In this document: positions 1 through 7,660 of the stretch, piece by piece
Numbering within the stretch: the stretch's first letter is position 1
How the letters are laid out: the number at the start of each line of letters is the position of its first letter
Translations under genes and position numbers: made by a program
From: an uncultured Clostridia bacterium
GTDB taxonomy: Bacteria; Bacillota; Clostridia; TANB77; CAG-465
Direction: 5' to 3'
NCBI GenBank assembly: GCA_934132895.1
Contig: CAKPAG010000012.1
Coordinates: 1-36,543 of the forward strand
Length of the DNA: 36,543 bases
Notes under the pieces: generated by a model
Databases searched by the model: none
Seen by the model: the letters and a program-made list of their open reading frames with translations, nothing else
Told to the model about the DNA's origin: nothing

Positions 1-31
1 GTTTTAAATGCAATTTTTTTTGCAAAATAAT

Positions 32-57
32 GTTGGGATGGATTTTACCACCCCAAC
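32..57. other. imperfect hairpin, role unknown
   Basis: GTTGGGATGG and CCACCCCAAC form a 10-bp stem with one A/C mismatch around the loop ATTTTA. No T-run follows on the plus strand, so it is not a clear terminator for an upstream gene. On the minus strand it is followed by ATTATTTT, a weak terminator tail. Confidence 0.4.
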
Positions 58-112
58 GAATATTATACAACCGTTTTTATGTTATCTGAAATGAGTAAAG
101 TAATAAGTTTAT

Positions 113-141
113 TTGACTTTAAAATTAGATTATGGTATACT
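113..141 (+). promoter_or_regulatory. sigma-A type promoter of the repeat-protein gene
   Basis: TTGACT (113-118) and TATACT (136-141) are separated by 17 bp. Transcription would start near 148, giving a leader of about 70 nt before the ATG at 217. Confidence 0.75.
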
Positions 142-161
142 AAATATGCGTTAAATTTCAA

Positions 162-183
162 ATGTACCTAGATTTAGGTACAT
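162..183. promoter_or_regulatory. perfect 9-bp inverted repeat in the leader
   Basis: ATGTACCTA and TAGGTACAT flank GATT. The dyad begins about 20 nt after the -10 box. It could be an operator for an unseen repressor or a 5' leader hairpin. The SD AGGGAGG (201-207) lies outside it. Confidence 0.5.
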
Positions 184-216
184 GAAAAAATATAATTATT
201 AGGGAGGATATATAAA

Positions 217-2442
217 ATGAGAAATTCAAGTGTTAGTAAAGATCACAAAATTAGGCTTTTAGAAGAATTCTATAATGAATTTGGAAGAGAGCCTAGATGG
301 AATGAAGAATATAAAGGTATAAAATTAGGTCAATTTTTAAATAATATTCGTAAAGATAATATCAAGATTTCAGAAAATGATAGAAAATATCTTCAAAATT
401 TAGGAATGAGATTAGTTACTCAAAATAAACAGCAATTAGTATATAGAAAAGTAATTTTATTAGGAAAATTCTATGGTGAATTTGGCAGAACACCAAAATT
501 GCAAGAAGAATATAAAGGTATAAAACTAGGTCAATTTTTAAATAATATTCGTAGAGGTCATACCAAGATTTCAGAAGATGATAGAGAATATCTTCAAAGT
601 TTAGGAATAAAATTAGTTATTCAAAATAAACAGTTGAAAGTACATGAAAAAGTTCTTTTATTAAGTGGATTTTATGAGAGATTTGGAAGAGAGCCTAAAT
701 GTAACGAAGAATATAAAGGGATAAAGATAGGCCGATTTTTAAGTGATATTCGTAATGGTCATACCAAGATTTCAGAAGATGGCAGAGAATATCTTGAAAA
801 TTTAGGAATGAGATTGGTTGATAAAAGTAAGCAACCTCCAGTACATGAAAAAGTTCTTTTATTAAGTGGATTTTATGAAGAATTTAGAAGAGAGCCTAGA
901 TGGAATGAAGAATATAAAGACATAAAGATAGGTCAATTTTTAAATAATATTCGTAATGGTCATACCAAGATTTCAGAAAAGGACAGAAAATATCTTGAAG
1001 GTTTAGGAATGAGATTAGTTCCTAAAAATAAAAAAATTTTAGTGCGCGAGAAAGTTCTTTTATTAGGTGAGTTTTATGGGAAATTTGGAAGAGAGCCTAG
1101 ATGGAATGAAGAATATAAAGGCATAAAGATAGGTCAATTTTTAAATAATATTCGCGGGGAGAATACCAAAATTTCAGAAAATGATAAAGAATATCTTGAA
1201 AGTTTAGGAATGAGATTAGCAATTCAAAATAAACAAATTTTAGTGCACGAGAAAGTTCTTTTATTAGGTGAGTTTTATGGGAAATTTGGAAGAGAGCCTA
1301 GATGGAATGAAGAATATAAAGACATAAAGATAGGTCAATTTTTAAATAATATTCGTAAAGGGGGTACTAATCTTTCAGAAGAGGATAGAGAATATCTTGA
1401 AGGCTTTGGAATGAGATTGTTTGTTAAAAATAGACAATTATCAGTACATGAAAAGGTAATTCTACTAGGTGAGTTTTATAGTAAATTTAAAAGAAACCCC
1501 AAGTCAAGTGAAGAATATAAAGGAGAAAAGCTAAAAGGATTTTTAGGTAGTATTCGAAAAGGAACTACTAAAATTTCAGAAACAGATAGAAAATATCTTG
1601 AAAGTTTAGGAATAAGGTTAGTTATACAAAATAAACAGGCTCTAGTACATGAGAAAGTCCTTTTGCTAGGTGAATTCTATAGTGAATATGTAAGAAAGCC
1701 GAAACCCAGTGAAGAGTATAAGGGAATAAAATTAGGAAATTTTCTTAATAGTATATGCAGGGGAAGTACCAGAATTTCAGAGAAAGATAGAAATTACCTT
1801 GAGAGTCTGGGAATGAGGTTAATTATTATAAGTATGAAAGAGTTAATACATGAAAAAATTCTTTTGCTAAGTGAGTTTTATGCTAAATTTGGAAGAGTTC
1901 CTAAAGTGACAGAAGAATATAATGGTATAATGCTAGGTCGGTTTTTTCAAAACGTTCGCAGGGGAACTACTAAAATTTCAGAAACGGATAGAGAATATCT
2001 TGAAAGTTTAGGAATAAGATTAGTTGTACAAAATAAACAGGTTTTAGTACATGAGAAAGTTCTTTTGCTAGGTGAATTTTATAGTGAATATGGAAGAAGA
2101 CCGAAACCCAGTGAAGAGTATAAGGGAATAAAATTAGGAAATTTTCTTTATAGTATATGCAAAGGAAGTACCAGAATTTCAGAGAAAGATAGAAAGTATC
2201 TGGAAAACTTGGGAATAGAGTTAGTTATTCAAAACAAACAGTCGCAAGTGCATGAAAAAGTTCTTTTGCTAAGCAAGTTCTATGAGAAATTTGGCAGAAT
2301 ACCAAAATTGGGCGAAGAATATGAAGGTATAAAACTAGGCAACTTTTTCAACAATATTCATAGTGGTCATACTAAGATTTCAGAGGACGATAGAAATTAT
2401 CTTGAAAGTTTAGGAATAAGGTTAATTCTTAAGAACAAATAA
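217..2442 (+). CDS. tandem-repeat protein, 11 helicase-associated-like repeats
   Basis: This 741-aa protein consists almost entirely of eleven head-to-tail 67-residue units with no linker and no indel between them. Each unit reads roughly: hEKvlLLgeFY, G/R-R-x-P, EEYKGIKLG.FL, iR.G.TKISE.DR.YLe.LG.RLv, NKQ. The pattern (aromatic, G-x-x-P, LG-x-F, R, then Leu-Gly-hydrophobic at the end) resembles the helicase-associated (HA) domain found in arrays after some bacterial helicases, but no helicase domain is present. No signal peptide or membrane segment is visible, so it is probably cytosolic. Start ATG is supported by AGGGAGG nine bases upstream and a good promoter. It forms its own transcript, ending in a terminator at 2485. 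Residue 575 is encoded by CGG followed by T and is read in frame. Nucleic-acid binding is an inference from the domain resemblance; the true function is unknown. Confidence 0.75.
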   Translation: MRNSSVSKDHKIRLLEEFYNEFGREPRWNEEYKGIKLGQFLNNIRKDNIKISENDRKYLQNLGMRLVTQNKQQLVYRKVILLGKFYGEFGRTPKLQEEYKGIKLGQFLNNIRRGHTKISEDDREYLQSLGIKLVIQNKQLKVHEKVLLLSGFYERFGREPKCNEEYKGIKIGRFLSDIRNGHTKISEDGREYLENLGMRLVDKSKQPPVHEKVLLLSGFYEEFRREPRWNEEYKDIKIGQFLNNIRNGHTKISEKDRKYLEGLGMRLVPKNKKILVREKVLLLGEFYGKFGREPRWNEEYKGIKIGQFLNNIRGENTKISENDKEYLESLGMRLAIQNKQILVHEKVLLLGEFYGKFGREPRWNEEYKDIKIGQFLNNIRKGGTNLSEEDREYLEGFGMRLFVKNRQLSVHEKVILLGEFYSKFKRNPKSSEEYKGEKLKGFLGSIRKGTTKISETDRKYLESLGIRLVIQNKQALVHEKVLLLGEFYSEYVRKPKPSEEYKGIKLGNFLNSICRGSTRISEKDRNYLESLGMRLIIISMKELIHEKILLLSEFYAKFGRVPKVTEEYNGIMLGRFFQNVRRGTTKISETDREYLESLGIRLVVQNKQVLVHEKVLLLGEFYSEYGRRPKPSEEYKGIKLGNFLYSICKGSTRISEKDRKYLENLGIELVIQNKQSQVHEKVLLLSKFYEKFGRIPKLGEEYEGIKLGNFFNNIHSGHTKISEDDRNYLESLGIRLILKNK
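232..2439 (+). repeat. 11 tandem 201-bp coding repeats
   Basis: The units start at residue 6 and then every 67 residues from residue 73. Units 5 and 6 are nearly identical. Units 7-8 resemble units 9-10 as a pair (shared TTKISETDR and SEY...KPSEEYKGIKLGNFL patterns), suggesting a two-unit duplication. Repeat number is likely to vary between strains. Confidence 0.85.
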
Positions 2443-2484
2443 CCTTTTAATAAATTATGAAAAATATTTAAAATTAAGGATTTA

Positions 2485-2528
2485 AATAACTATTAAAGAT
2501 ACAAATGTATTTTTAGTAGTTATTTTTC
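2485..2528 (+). terminator. Rho-independent terminator, shared sequence type
   Basis: AATAACTATTAAA pairs with TTTAGTAGTTATT (one U-G), with ATAC/GTAT stacked inside, followed by TTTTTC. It is nearly the same sequence as the terminator at 3809-3850. The rest of the 346-nt gap up to 2789 shows only the promoter at 2696. Confidence 0.85.
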
Positions 2529-2695
2529 TATTACCCTGAGTACTTAATAAACTAATATGTAAAAAAGCGGATACACAAAATGAAAAGTAGTATTTTCAAA
2601 AAGATTAATATAAGAAACTTTTTTTATTAACGTTTATTTATCGTCTACTTGTTATAAGAAATCTTTTAAAACCATTAAAAAATTCTGTAAACTTA

Positions 2696-2724
2696 TTGCA
2701 AGTAGTTAGCTTTTAGTATATAAT
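2696..2724 (+). promoter_or_regulatory. promoter of the pilin-like variable protein
   Basis: TTGCAA (2696-2701), 17-bp spacer, TATAAT (2719-2724). An AGAGAGAGGA Shine-Dalgarno lies just before the ATG at 2789. Confidence 0.7.
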
Positions 2725-2788
2725 CAAAATGTAATAAAAATTTGTCAAAAGATAAATAATAATTACAGAAAGAGAGAGGATTTTATAT

Positions 2789-3754
2789 ATGAAAAAACAA
2801 AAGAGTGGTATATCACTAATCGTACTAGTAATAACAATAATAGTTATTATAATCTTAGCAGTAGCAGTAATACTATCTATTGCAAATAACAACCCAATAG
2901 AAAATGCTAAGGAAGCAAGAATAAAAAATGATTTAAAAACAATAGAAGAGGAGTTAACATTAAAACAAGCAAGTAATTACGTTGATGAACATGCTAATAA
3001 TAAAACACCAAGTGAAATAACTATAGATGATTTAGCAAGTGCTGCAAATTACAAAGATAAACTAGGAATAACAGAAGATGGAAAGTTATATGTTAAAAGT
3101 AATGCATCAGAAGAGGAAAGAAAAGTGGCAAAAGACTTAGGAATTGAGACTAAAGATCCTATAACATTTACAAAGCAAGGGGAGTTAGTAATAGGAAGTG
3201 AAGTAACAGCATCAAATGGTGAAGTATTTTATATAGTAGGAGGAGATACAGTAGGAGCAGAGATATCTTCAACTACGGAAAAAATAATATTGTTATCAAA
3301 ATATAACTTAAAAGAAGAAAATGGAACTCTAAAACAAGATACAAGTGGAGAAAGTAATGAATGTGCATTTTCAGGTACTAATTACTGGAGCAGTGTAGAA
3401 GGAATAGCATATCCATATGATGATGGCAAATATCCAGATTTAAATGATGAAACAAAATATGGTAGTGGCTCACCAGTAATAGCTAAAGCAAAAGCATATG
3501 GAGATTTACTAGGAGCAACAGGAAGATTAATGACATATGAAGAAGCAGTTTCATTACAAGCAACTTATTCAAACATTTTATACGGAACAAATACAGAAAA
3601 AGGCTGCTTATATTACTGGCTTGGTTCTGCAAACAGCGAGAGACTTTTGTGGTTTGTGCACGGCTACGGCAACGCCTTGCTCTACAGCTCCTTCGACGAC
3701 GTCTACTACGGTGCCCGCCCAGTTATAAAAGTCTCAAAGTCTTTGATCAAATAA
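2789..3754 (+). CDS. pilin-like surface protein with a DGR-type variable C-terminus
   Basis: This 321-aa protein starts with a short basic leader and the helix GISLIVLVITIIVI (residues 7-32). That is a prepilin-like N-terminus, although the usual Glu at +5 is absent. A charged coiled stretch follows (about 35-120). Residues from about 128 to the end look like a C-type-lectin/FGE-like fold of the kind used in DGR targets: NYWSSVEG near 200, YWLGSA near 276-281, then GARPVIKV near the end. Residues 282-310 are coded by a GC-rich, C-ending codon run unlike the rest of the gene (entry at 3632). Expected location: cell surface or exported filament, ligand unknown. It is a single-gene transcript between two almost identical terminators. 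What is seen: helix, lectin-like motifs and the composition break. What is inferred: export and DGR-driven diversification. Confidence 0.8.
   Translation: MKKQKSGISLIVLVITIIVIIILAVAVILSIANNNPIENAKEARIKNDLKTIEEELTLKQASNYVDEHANNKTPSEITIDDLASAANYKDKLGITEDGKLYVKSNASEEERKVAKDLGIETKDPITFTKQGELVIGSEVTASNGEVFYIVGGDTVGAEISSTTEKIILLSKYNLKEENGTLKQDTSGESNECAFSGTNYWSSVEGIAYPYDDGKYPDLNDETKYGSGSPVIAKAKAYGDLLGATGRLMTYEEAVSLQATYSNILYGTNTEKGCLYYWLGSANSERLLWFVHGYGNALLYSSFDDVYYGARPVIKVSKSLIK
3632..3718 (+). other. putative DGR variable region (VR)
   Basis: Between the codons for SA (…YWLGSA) and GARPV the gene switches to NNC codons. Of the 20 codons at 3659-3718, 18 end in C: CAC, GGC, TAC, GGC, AAC, GCC, CTC, TAC, AGC, TCC, TTC, GAC, GAC, GTC, TAC, TAC, GCC, CGC. 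The exceptions are TTG and GGT. The surrounding gene prefers A or T at third positions. In DGRs the template carries AAC codons whose adenines are mutagenised, giving NNC in the target. No matching template repeat was found elsewhere in the window. Confidence 0.65.
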
Positions 3755-3808
3755 GCAAATGTAAAGTAGCTTATATGATAGGTAGGTAAAAATTTATTAA
3801 ATATTTTA

Positions 3809-3850
3809 AAAAACTACTAGAGATACGAATGTATTTTTAGTAGTTTTTTT
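3809..3850 (+). terminator. Rho-independent terminator, near-copy of 2485-2528
   Basis: AAAAACTACTA pairs with TAGTAGTTTTT around GATAC-GAAT-GTAT, followed by a T-run. The core from AGATAC to TAGTAGTT differs from the earlier terminator at only a few positions. Confidence 0.85.
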
Positions 3851-3874
3851 CTATTATGAAGTTTTTGTGAAATT

Positions 3875-3901
3875 TTAGCACTTACTATTGACAAGTGCTA
3901 A
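3875..3901. promoter_or_regulatory. CIRCE operator 1 (HrcA site)
   Basis: TTAGCACTT-N9-AAGTGCTAA is a perfect dyad matching the CIRCE consensus apart from the innermost base pair. It overlaps the -35 box of the hrcA promoter. Confidence 0.95.
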
Positions 3902-3916
3902 AAAAAGGTATATTAT
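3888..3916 (+). promoter_or_regulatory. heat-shock operon promoter
   Basis: TTGACA (3888-3893) lies within the first CIRCE; 17-bp spacer; TATTAT (3911-3916). Transcription should start near 3923, immediately before the second CIRCE. Confidence 0.85.
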
Positions 3917-3924
3917 ATATTCAG

Positions 3925-3951
3925 TTAGCACTAAGAAGTTAAAAGTGCTAA
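3925..3951. promoter_or_regulatory. CIRCE operator 2
   Basis: TTAGCACTA-N9-AAGTGCTAA, 8 of 9 paired, placed at the transcription start and 5' leader. Two operators bracketing the -10 box should give tight HrcA repression. Confidence 0.9.
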
Positions 3952-3970
3952 GTAAAAAACGGGTGGTATT

Positions 3971-5056
3971 ATGAAATTAGATGATAGAAAAAAGCAAATA
4001 TTATCATCTGTTGTTGAAGACTATATAGTATCTGCTGAGCCTGTTGGATCTAAAACTTTAGTTGATAAATATAATTTAAAATATAGCAGTGCAACAATAC
4101 GAAATGAAATGAAACTTTTAGAAGAGGGAGGATATTTAGAACAACCTCATGTATCTGCTGGAAGAATTCCATCAACAAAAGGTTATAGATACTATGTTGA
4201 TAATTTAATGAAAGAAAAAAAGTTATCAATGGTAGACATTAATTATATAGAAAATACAATTAATGGTTATGGAGATACTGAAAAATTAGTTTCACAAGCA
4301 GCAGATGTAGTTTCAAAAATACTCTTAAGACCAACCTTACTTACATATAAAAGTGAAGATGTACTTGAAAATATCAAAATAGTAAAAATATCAGACAAGT
4401 TACTTCTTATAGTTATAATGTCAAATAATGGTACAGTAAAAGATTGTATAGCTAAGCTTGATGCTTCAGTTGCAGATGAGACAATAGAAGAACTTACAAC
4501 TGTACTTAATAAAAATTTGTCAGGTACACCACTTGAAAGTTTGCACATAGTATTAAATCAGATTATAGAAAAAGAACTTAAATCATTTTCTTTTGTACTG
4601 GGGCAAATATCAGAAAGCATAAAACAAGAAACATCTAATATACATAAAAATGTAAGTAGCAATATTGAATCTATACTTAACTTACCAGAGTTTTCTGACA
4701 TAGAAAAAGCTAAAAATTTTGTTAATGTACTTTCAACTAAGGATGTTATTGATACAATAGTCGATAATATAAAAGATGAAAAGTTGGGTATTGTAATAGG
4801 TTCTGAAAGTAAAGAGTTACTTTTAAAAGACTACACAATAATATCTTTAAATTTAGGAAATGAAGAACATTCTTTAGGTAAGATTTCAGTAATAAGTCCT
4901 AAAAGAATTGATTATTCAAAAACAATATCAACTTTAAAATATATTAACGATAAATTTAAGAGAATATTTCTAGGCGAAGATATTAAAGTTAAGAATAAAA
5001 ATGAAGTAAAAAGTATAGAGGAAAGTAAAGTAGGAGGTAAAAATGGGGAAAAATGA
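3971..5056 (+). CDS. hrcA: heat-inducible transcription repressor HrcA
   Basis: A 361-aa repressor that binds CIRCE and is kept active by GroEL in the known systems. The N-terminal winged helix covers residues 1-75 (DDRKKQILSSVVEDYI, SSATIRNEMKLLEEGGYLEQPH, SAGRIPSTKGYRYYVD). The GAF-like middle and C-terminal regions are complete (NLGNEEHSLGKISVISPKRIDY near 294). The GGGTGG Shine-Dalgarno is seven bases before the ATG. Two CIRCE sites just upstream imply autoregulation. The C-terminal 14 nt overlap grpE, so the two are translationally coupled. Length is typical of the family. Confidence 0.97.
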   Translation: MKLDDRKKQILSSVVEDYIVSAEPVGSKTLVDKYNLKYSSATIRNEMKLLEEGGYLEQPHVSAGRIPSTKGYRYYVDNLMKEKKLSMVDINYIENTINGYGDTEKLVSQAADVVSKILLRPTLLTYKSEDVLENIKIVKISDKLLLIVIMSNNGTVKDCIAKLDASVADETIEELTTVLNKNLSGTPLESLHIVLNQIIEKELKSFSFVLGQISESIKQETSNIHKNVSSNIESILNLPEFSDIEKAKNFVNVLSTKDVIDTIVDNIKDEKLGIVIGSESKELLLKDYTIISLNLGNEEHSLGKISVISPKRIDYSKTISTLKYINDKFKRIFLGEDIKVKNKNEVKSIEESKVGGKNGEK

Positions 5057-5594
5057 TGAAGAAATTCTAAACGAAGACGTAAATATTGATGAAGAAGTTA
5101 CGGATAGTGAAGATGTAGAAAATTTAGACAAAGATGAATATATTGCAAAATTAAATAATGACTTATTAGAACAAAAAAAGAGATCTGATGAATATTTCGA
5201 TCATTTGAAAAGAAATATGGCAGAATTTGATAATTTCAAAAAAAGAATGCAAAAAGAAAAAGAAAGCATGTATTCTACAATTGTGGCAGACTTTGTTTCA
5301 GAGCTGTTACCAGTTATGGATAATTTTGAAAAAGCAGTAGATGCCGAAACAAAGGATGAATCATATAAAAATGGAATGAAAATGATATATAGCCAAATTG
5401 ATGATTTATTAAAAAAAGCTGGAGTTGAGGAAATTGAAGCTTTAGGAAAAGAATTTGATCCAAACTACCACGAAGCAGTTATGCATATCGAAGATGATAA
5501 GTATAAAGAAAAAGAAATTGTAGAAGTATTTAGAAAAGGCTATAAGCTAGGTGATAAAGTTATACGTCACACTATGGTTAAGGTAGCCAATTAA
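5043..5594 (+). CDS. grpE: nucleotide exchange factor GrpE
   Basis: A 183-aa protein that releases ADP from DnaK. It has an acidic N-terminal tail (residues 1-35) and a long coiled coil (about 36-90, with DHLKRNMAEFDNFKKRMQKEKE). The C-terminal beta domain carries the family signature GKEFDPNYHEAVMHI and VFRKGYKLGDKVIRHTMVKV. The ATG lies inside the end of hrcA, with GGAGG five bases upstream. It is cytosolic and part of the HrcA regulon. Confidence 0.97.
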   Translation: MGKNDEEILNEDVNIDEEVTDSEDVENLDKDEYIAKLNNDLLEQKKRSDEYFDHLKRNMAEFDNFKKRMQKEKESMYSTIVADFVSELLPVMDNFEKAVDAETKDESYKNGMKMIYSQIDDLLKKAGVEEIEALGKEFDPNYHEAVMHIEDDKYKEKEIVEVFRKGYKLGDKVIRHTMVKVAN

Positions 5595-5618
5595 ATTTAA
5601 TTTATTAATTTAGATATT

Positions 5619-5685
5619 TACTTAAAATATATTGAAAGTATAAAAATATATAAATCATGGAATACATAAATATATATTTTAAGTA
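5619..5685. repeat. 14-bp perfect inverted repeat between grpE and dnaK
   Basis: TACTTAAAATATAT (5619-5632) and ATATATTTTAAGTA (5672-5685) flank a 39-nt loop. It is all A/T except one G/C pair and has no T-tail. It may be an RNA processing or stability element in the heat-shock mRNA; a TATAAT at 5686 lacks a good -35. Confidence 0.5.
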
Positions 5686-5723
5686 TATAATATAAATAAC
5701 TTTGTATTTTAGGAGGTATTATT

Positions 5724-7559
5724 ATGTCAAAAGTTATAGGTATTGATTTAGGAACAACAAACTCATGTGTTGCTGTTATTGAAAACGGTGAGCCAGTTGT
5801 TATACCAAATGCAGAAGGAGCAAGAACTACTCCATCAATCGTTGCATTTGCAAAAAATGGTGAAAGACTTGTAGGTCAAGTAGCAAAAAGACAAGCGGTT
5901 ACAAATCATGATAGAACTGTAATCTCAATTAAAAGAGATATGGGATCAGACAAAAAAGTTAAAATAGACGATAAGGAATATACACCACAAGAAATCTCAG
6001 CAATGATTTTACAAAAATTAAAAGCAGATGCTGAAAACTATTTAGGTGAAAAAGTAACTCAAGCAGTTATAACTGTTCCAGCATATTTTAGTGATTCTCA
6101 AAGACAAGCAACTAAAGATGCAGGAAGAATTGCAGGATTAGAAGTTTTAAGAATTATAAACGAACCTACTGCAGCATCTTTAGCACATGGTTTTGATAAA
6201 GACACAGATCAAAAAATAATGGTTTATGATTTAGGTGGAGGTACATTTGATGTATCTATACTAGATATAGGAGATGGTGTATTTGAAGTAATGTCTACAT
6301 CTGGAAATAACAAACTTGGTGGAGATGACTTCGATGAAAGAATTATAAACTATCTTGTATCTGAATTTAAGAAAGATAACGGAATAGATTTATCAACAGA
6401 TAGTATGGCTATGCAAAGACTTAAAGAAGCAGCAGAAAAAGCTAAAATTGAACTTTCTGGCGTTATGACAGCTCAAATAAATCTTCCATTTATCACAGCT
6501 GATTCAACAGGTCCAAAACACTTAGATGTTACACTTACAAGATCAAAATTTGAAGAATTAATTTCTGATTTAGTAGAATCAACAGTAGGACCAGTTAACC
6601 AAGCAATGAAAGATTCAGGTCTTACATTTGATAAAATAGATAAAGTATTACTTGTAGGTGGTTCAACTCGTGTACCATTAGTTCAAGAAACAGTAAAAAG
6701 AATTACTGGAAAAGATCCATATAAAGGAATTAACCCAGATGAATGTGTTGCAATTGGTGCAGCTATTCAAGGTGGTGTACTTACAGGAGAAGTTAAAGAT
6801 TTAGTACTTCTAGATGTTACTCCACTTTCACTTGGTATTGAAACTTATGGTGGTGTATTTACTAAATTAATTGATAGAAATACAACTATACCAACTAAAA
6901 AATCTCAAATATTTAGTACAGCAGCAGATGGTCAAACATCAGTTGAAGTACACGTTCTTCAAGGTGAAAGAGAAATAGCTTCATATAACAAAACTTTAGG
7001 AAGATTTAGCTTAACTGGTATTCCACCAGCTCCAAGAGGTGTTCCACAAATTGAAGTTACATTTGATATTGATGCAAATGGTATTGTTCACGTAACAGCT
7101 AAAGATATGGCTACAAATAATGAACAAAAAATTGCTATTACTGCAAGCACAAATCTAACAGAAGAAGAAATCCAAGCTGCAGTAAAAGAAGCAGAAGCAC
7201 ATGCTGCAGAAGATAAGAAGAAAAAAGAAGAAGTTGAAGTTAGAAATAACGCTGATTCTTTAGTATATAATACAGAAAAAACATTAAAAGAATTAGAAGG
7301 TAAAATTTCTGATGAAGAAAAAGGAAAAGTAGAAGTTGAACTTGAAAATGTTAAAAAAGCATTAGAAGGAACTGATAATGATGCAATTAAAGCAGCATCA
7401 GAAAAACTAACTTCAGTATTCTATGAAATATCTTCAAAACTATATTCACAAGCTAATCCAAATGGTGCTGCACAAGGTGCAGAAAATACAGCAGAAAATG
7501 CTGATGCAGATAATGTAGTTCATGATGCAGATTACAAAGTAGAAGATGATAATAAATAA
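5724..7559 (+). CDS. dnaK: Hsp70 chaperone DnaK
   Basis: A complete 611-aa ATP-dependent chaperone. The ATPase domain has the phosphate loop IGIDLGTTNSCVAV at the start, then VYDLGGGTFDVSILD and VLLVGGSTRVP. The linker DLVLLDVTPLSLGIET leads to the substrate-binding domain, followed by a helical lid and a disordered tail ending in acidic residues. AGGAGG lies eight bases before the ATG. The gene follows grpE by 129 nt and works with GrpE and DnaJ. The N-terminal segment lacks the Gram-negative insertion, as expected in Firmicutes. Confidence 0.98.
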   Translation: MSKVIGIDLGTTNSCVAVIENGEPVVIPNAEGARTTPSIVAFAKNGERLVGQVAKRQAVTNHDRTVISIKRDMGSDKKVKIDDKEYTPQEISAMILQKLKADAENYLGEKVTQAVITVPAYFSDSQRQATKDAGRIAGLEVLRIINEPTAASLAHGFDKDTDQKIMVYDLGGGTFDVSILDIGDGVFEVMSTSGNNKLGGDDFDERIINYLVSEFKKDNGIDLSTDSMAMQRLKEAAEKAKIELSGVMTAQINLPFITADSTGPKHLDVTLTRSKFEELISDLVESTVGPVNQAMKDSGLTFDKIDKVLLVGGSTRVPLVQETVKRITGKDPYKGINPDECVAIGAAIQGGVLTGEVKDLVLLDVTPLSLGIETYGGVFTKLIDRNTTIPTKKSQIFSTAADGQTSVEVHVLQGEREIASYNKTLGRFSLTGIPPAPRGVPQIEVTFDIDANGIVHVTAKDMATNNEQKIAITASTNLTEEEIQAAVKEAEAHAAEDKKKKEEVEVRNNADSLVYNTEKTLKELEGKISDEEKGKVEVELENVKKALEGTDNDAIKAASEKLTSVFYEISSKLYSQANPNGAAQGAENTAENADADNVVHDADYKVEDDNK

Positions 7560-7600
7560 TATATTATTTTTTAAATATAATATATTAGGTTAGTAATATA

Positions 7601-7625
7601 GGGTGGTGGTTTGTTCTTACCACCC
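7601..7625 (+). other. hairpin between dnaK and dnaJ
   Basis: GGGTGGT pairs with ACCACCC, extendable by flanking TATA/TATA across one bulge. It lies about 20 nt before the dnaJ SD and has no T-run, so it is more likely an mRNA processing or stability element than a terminator. Confidence 0.55.
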
Positions 7626-7660
7626 GTATATTATATATCATAAATTAGGAGGAAAAAATT

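Noticed and set aside
232..2439. CRISPR array or other non-coding repeat
   Set aside because: The 201-bp repeats are adjacent without spacers and encode an unbroken 67-aa protein repeat.
3537..3728. 63-codon plus-strand frame over the variable tail
   Set aside because: Overlaps the pilin-like gene in another frame and arises from the GC-rich run.
5686..5691. Separate dnaK promoter
   Set aside because: TATAAT is present but no -35 lies at 16-18 bp.
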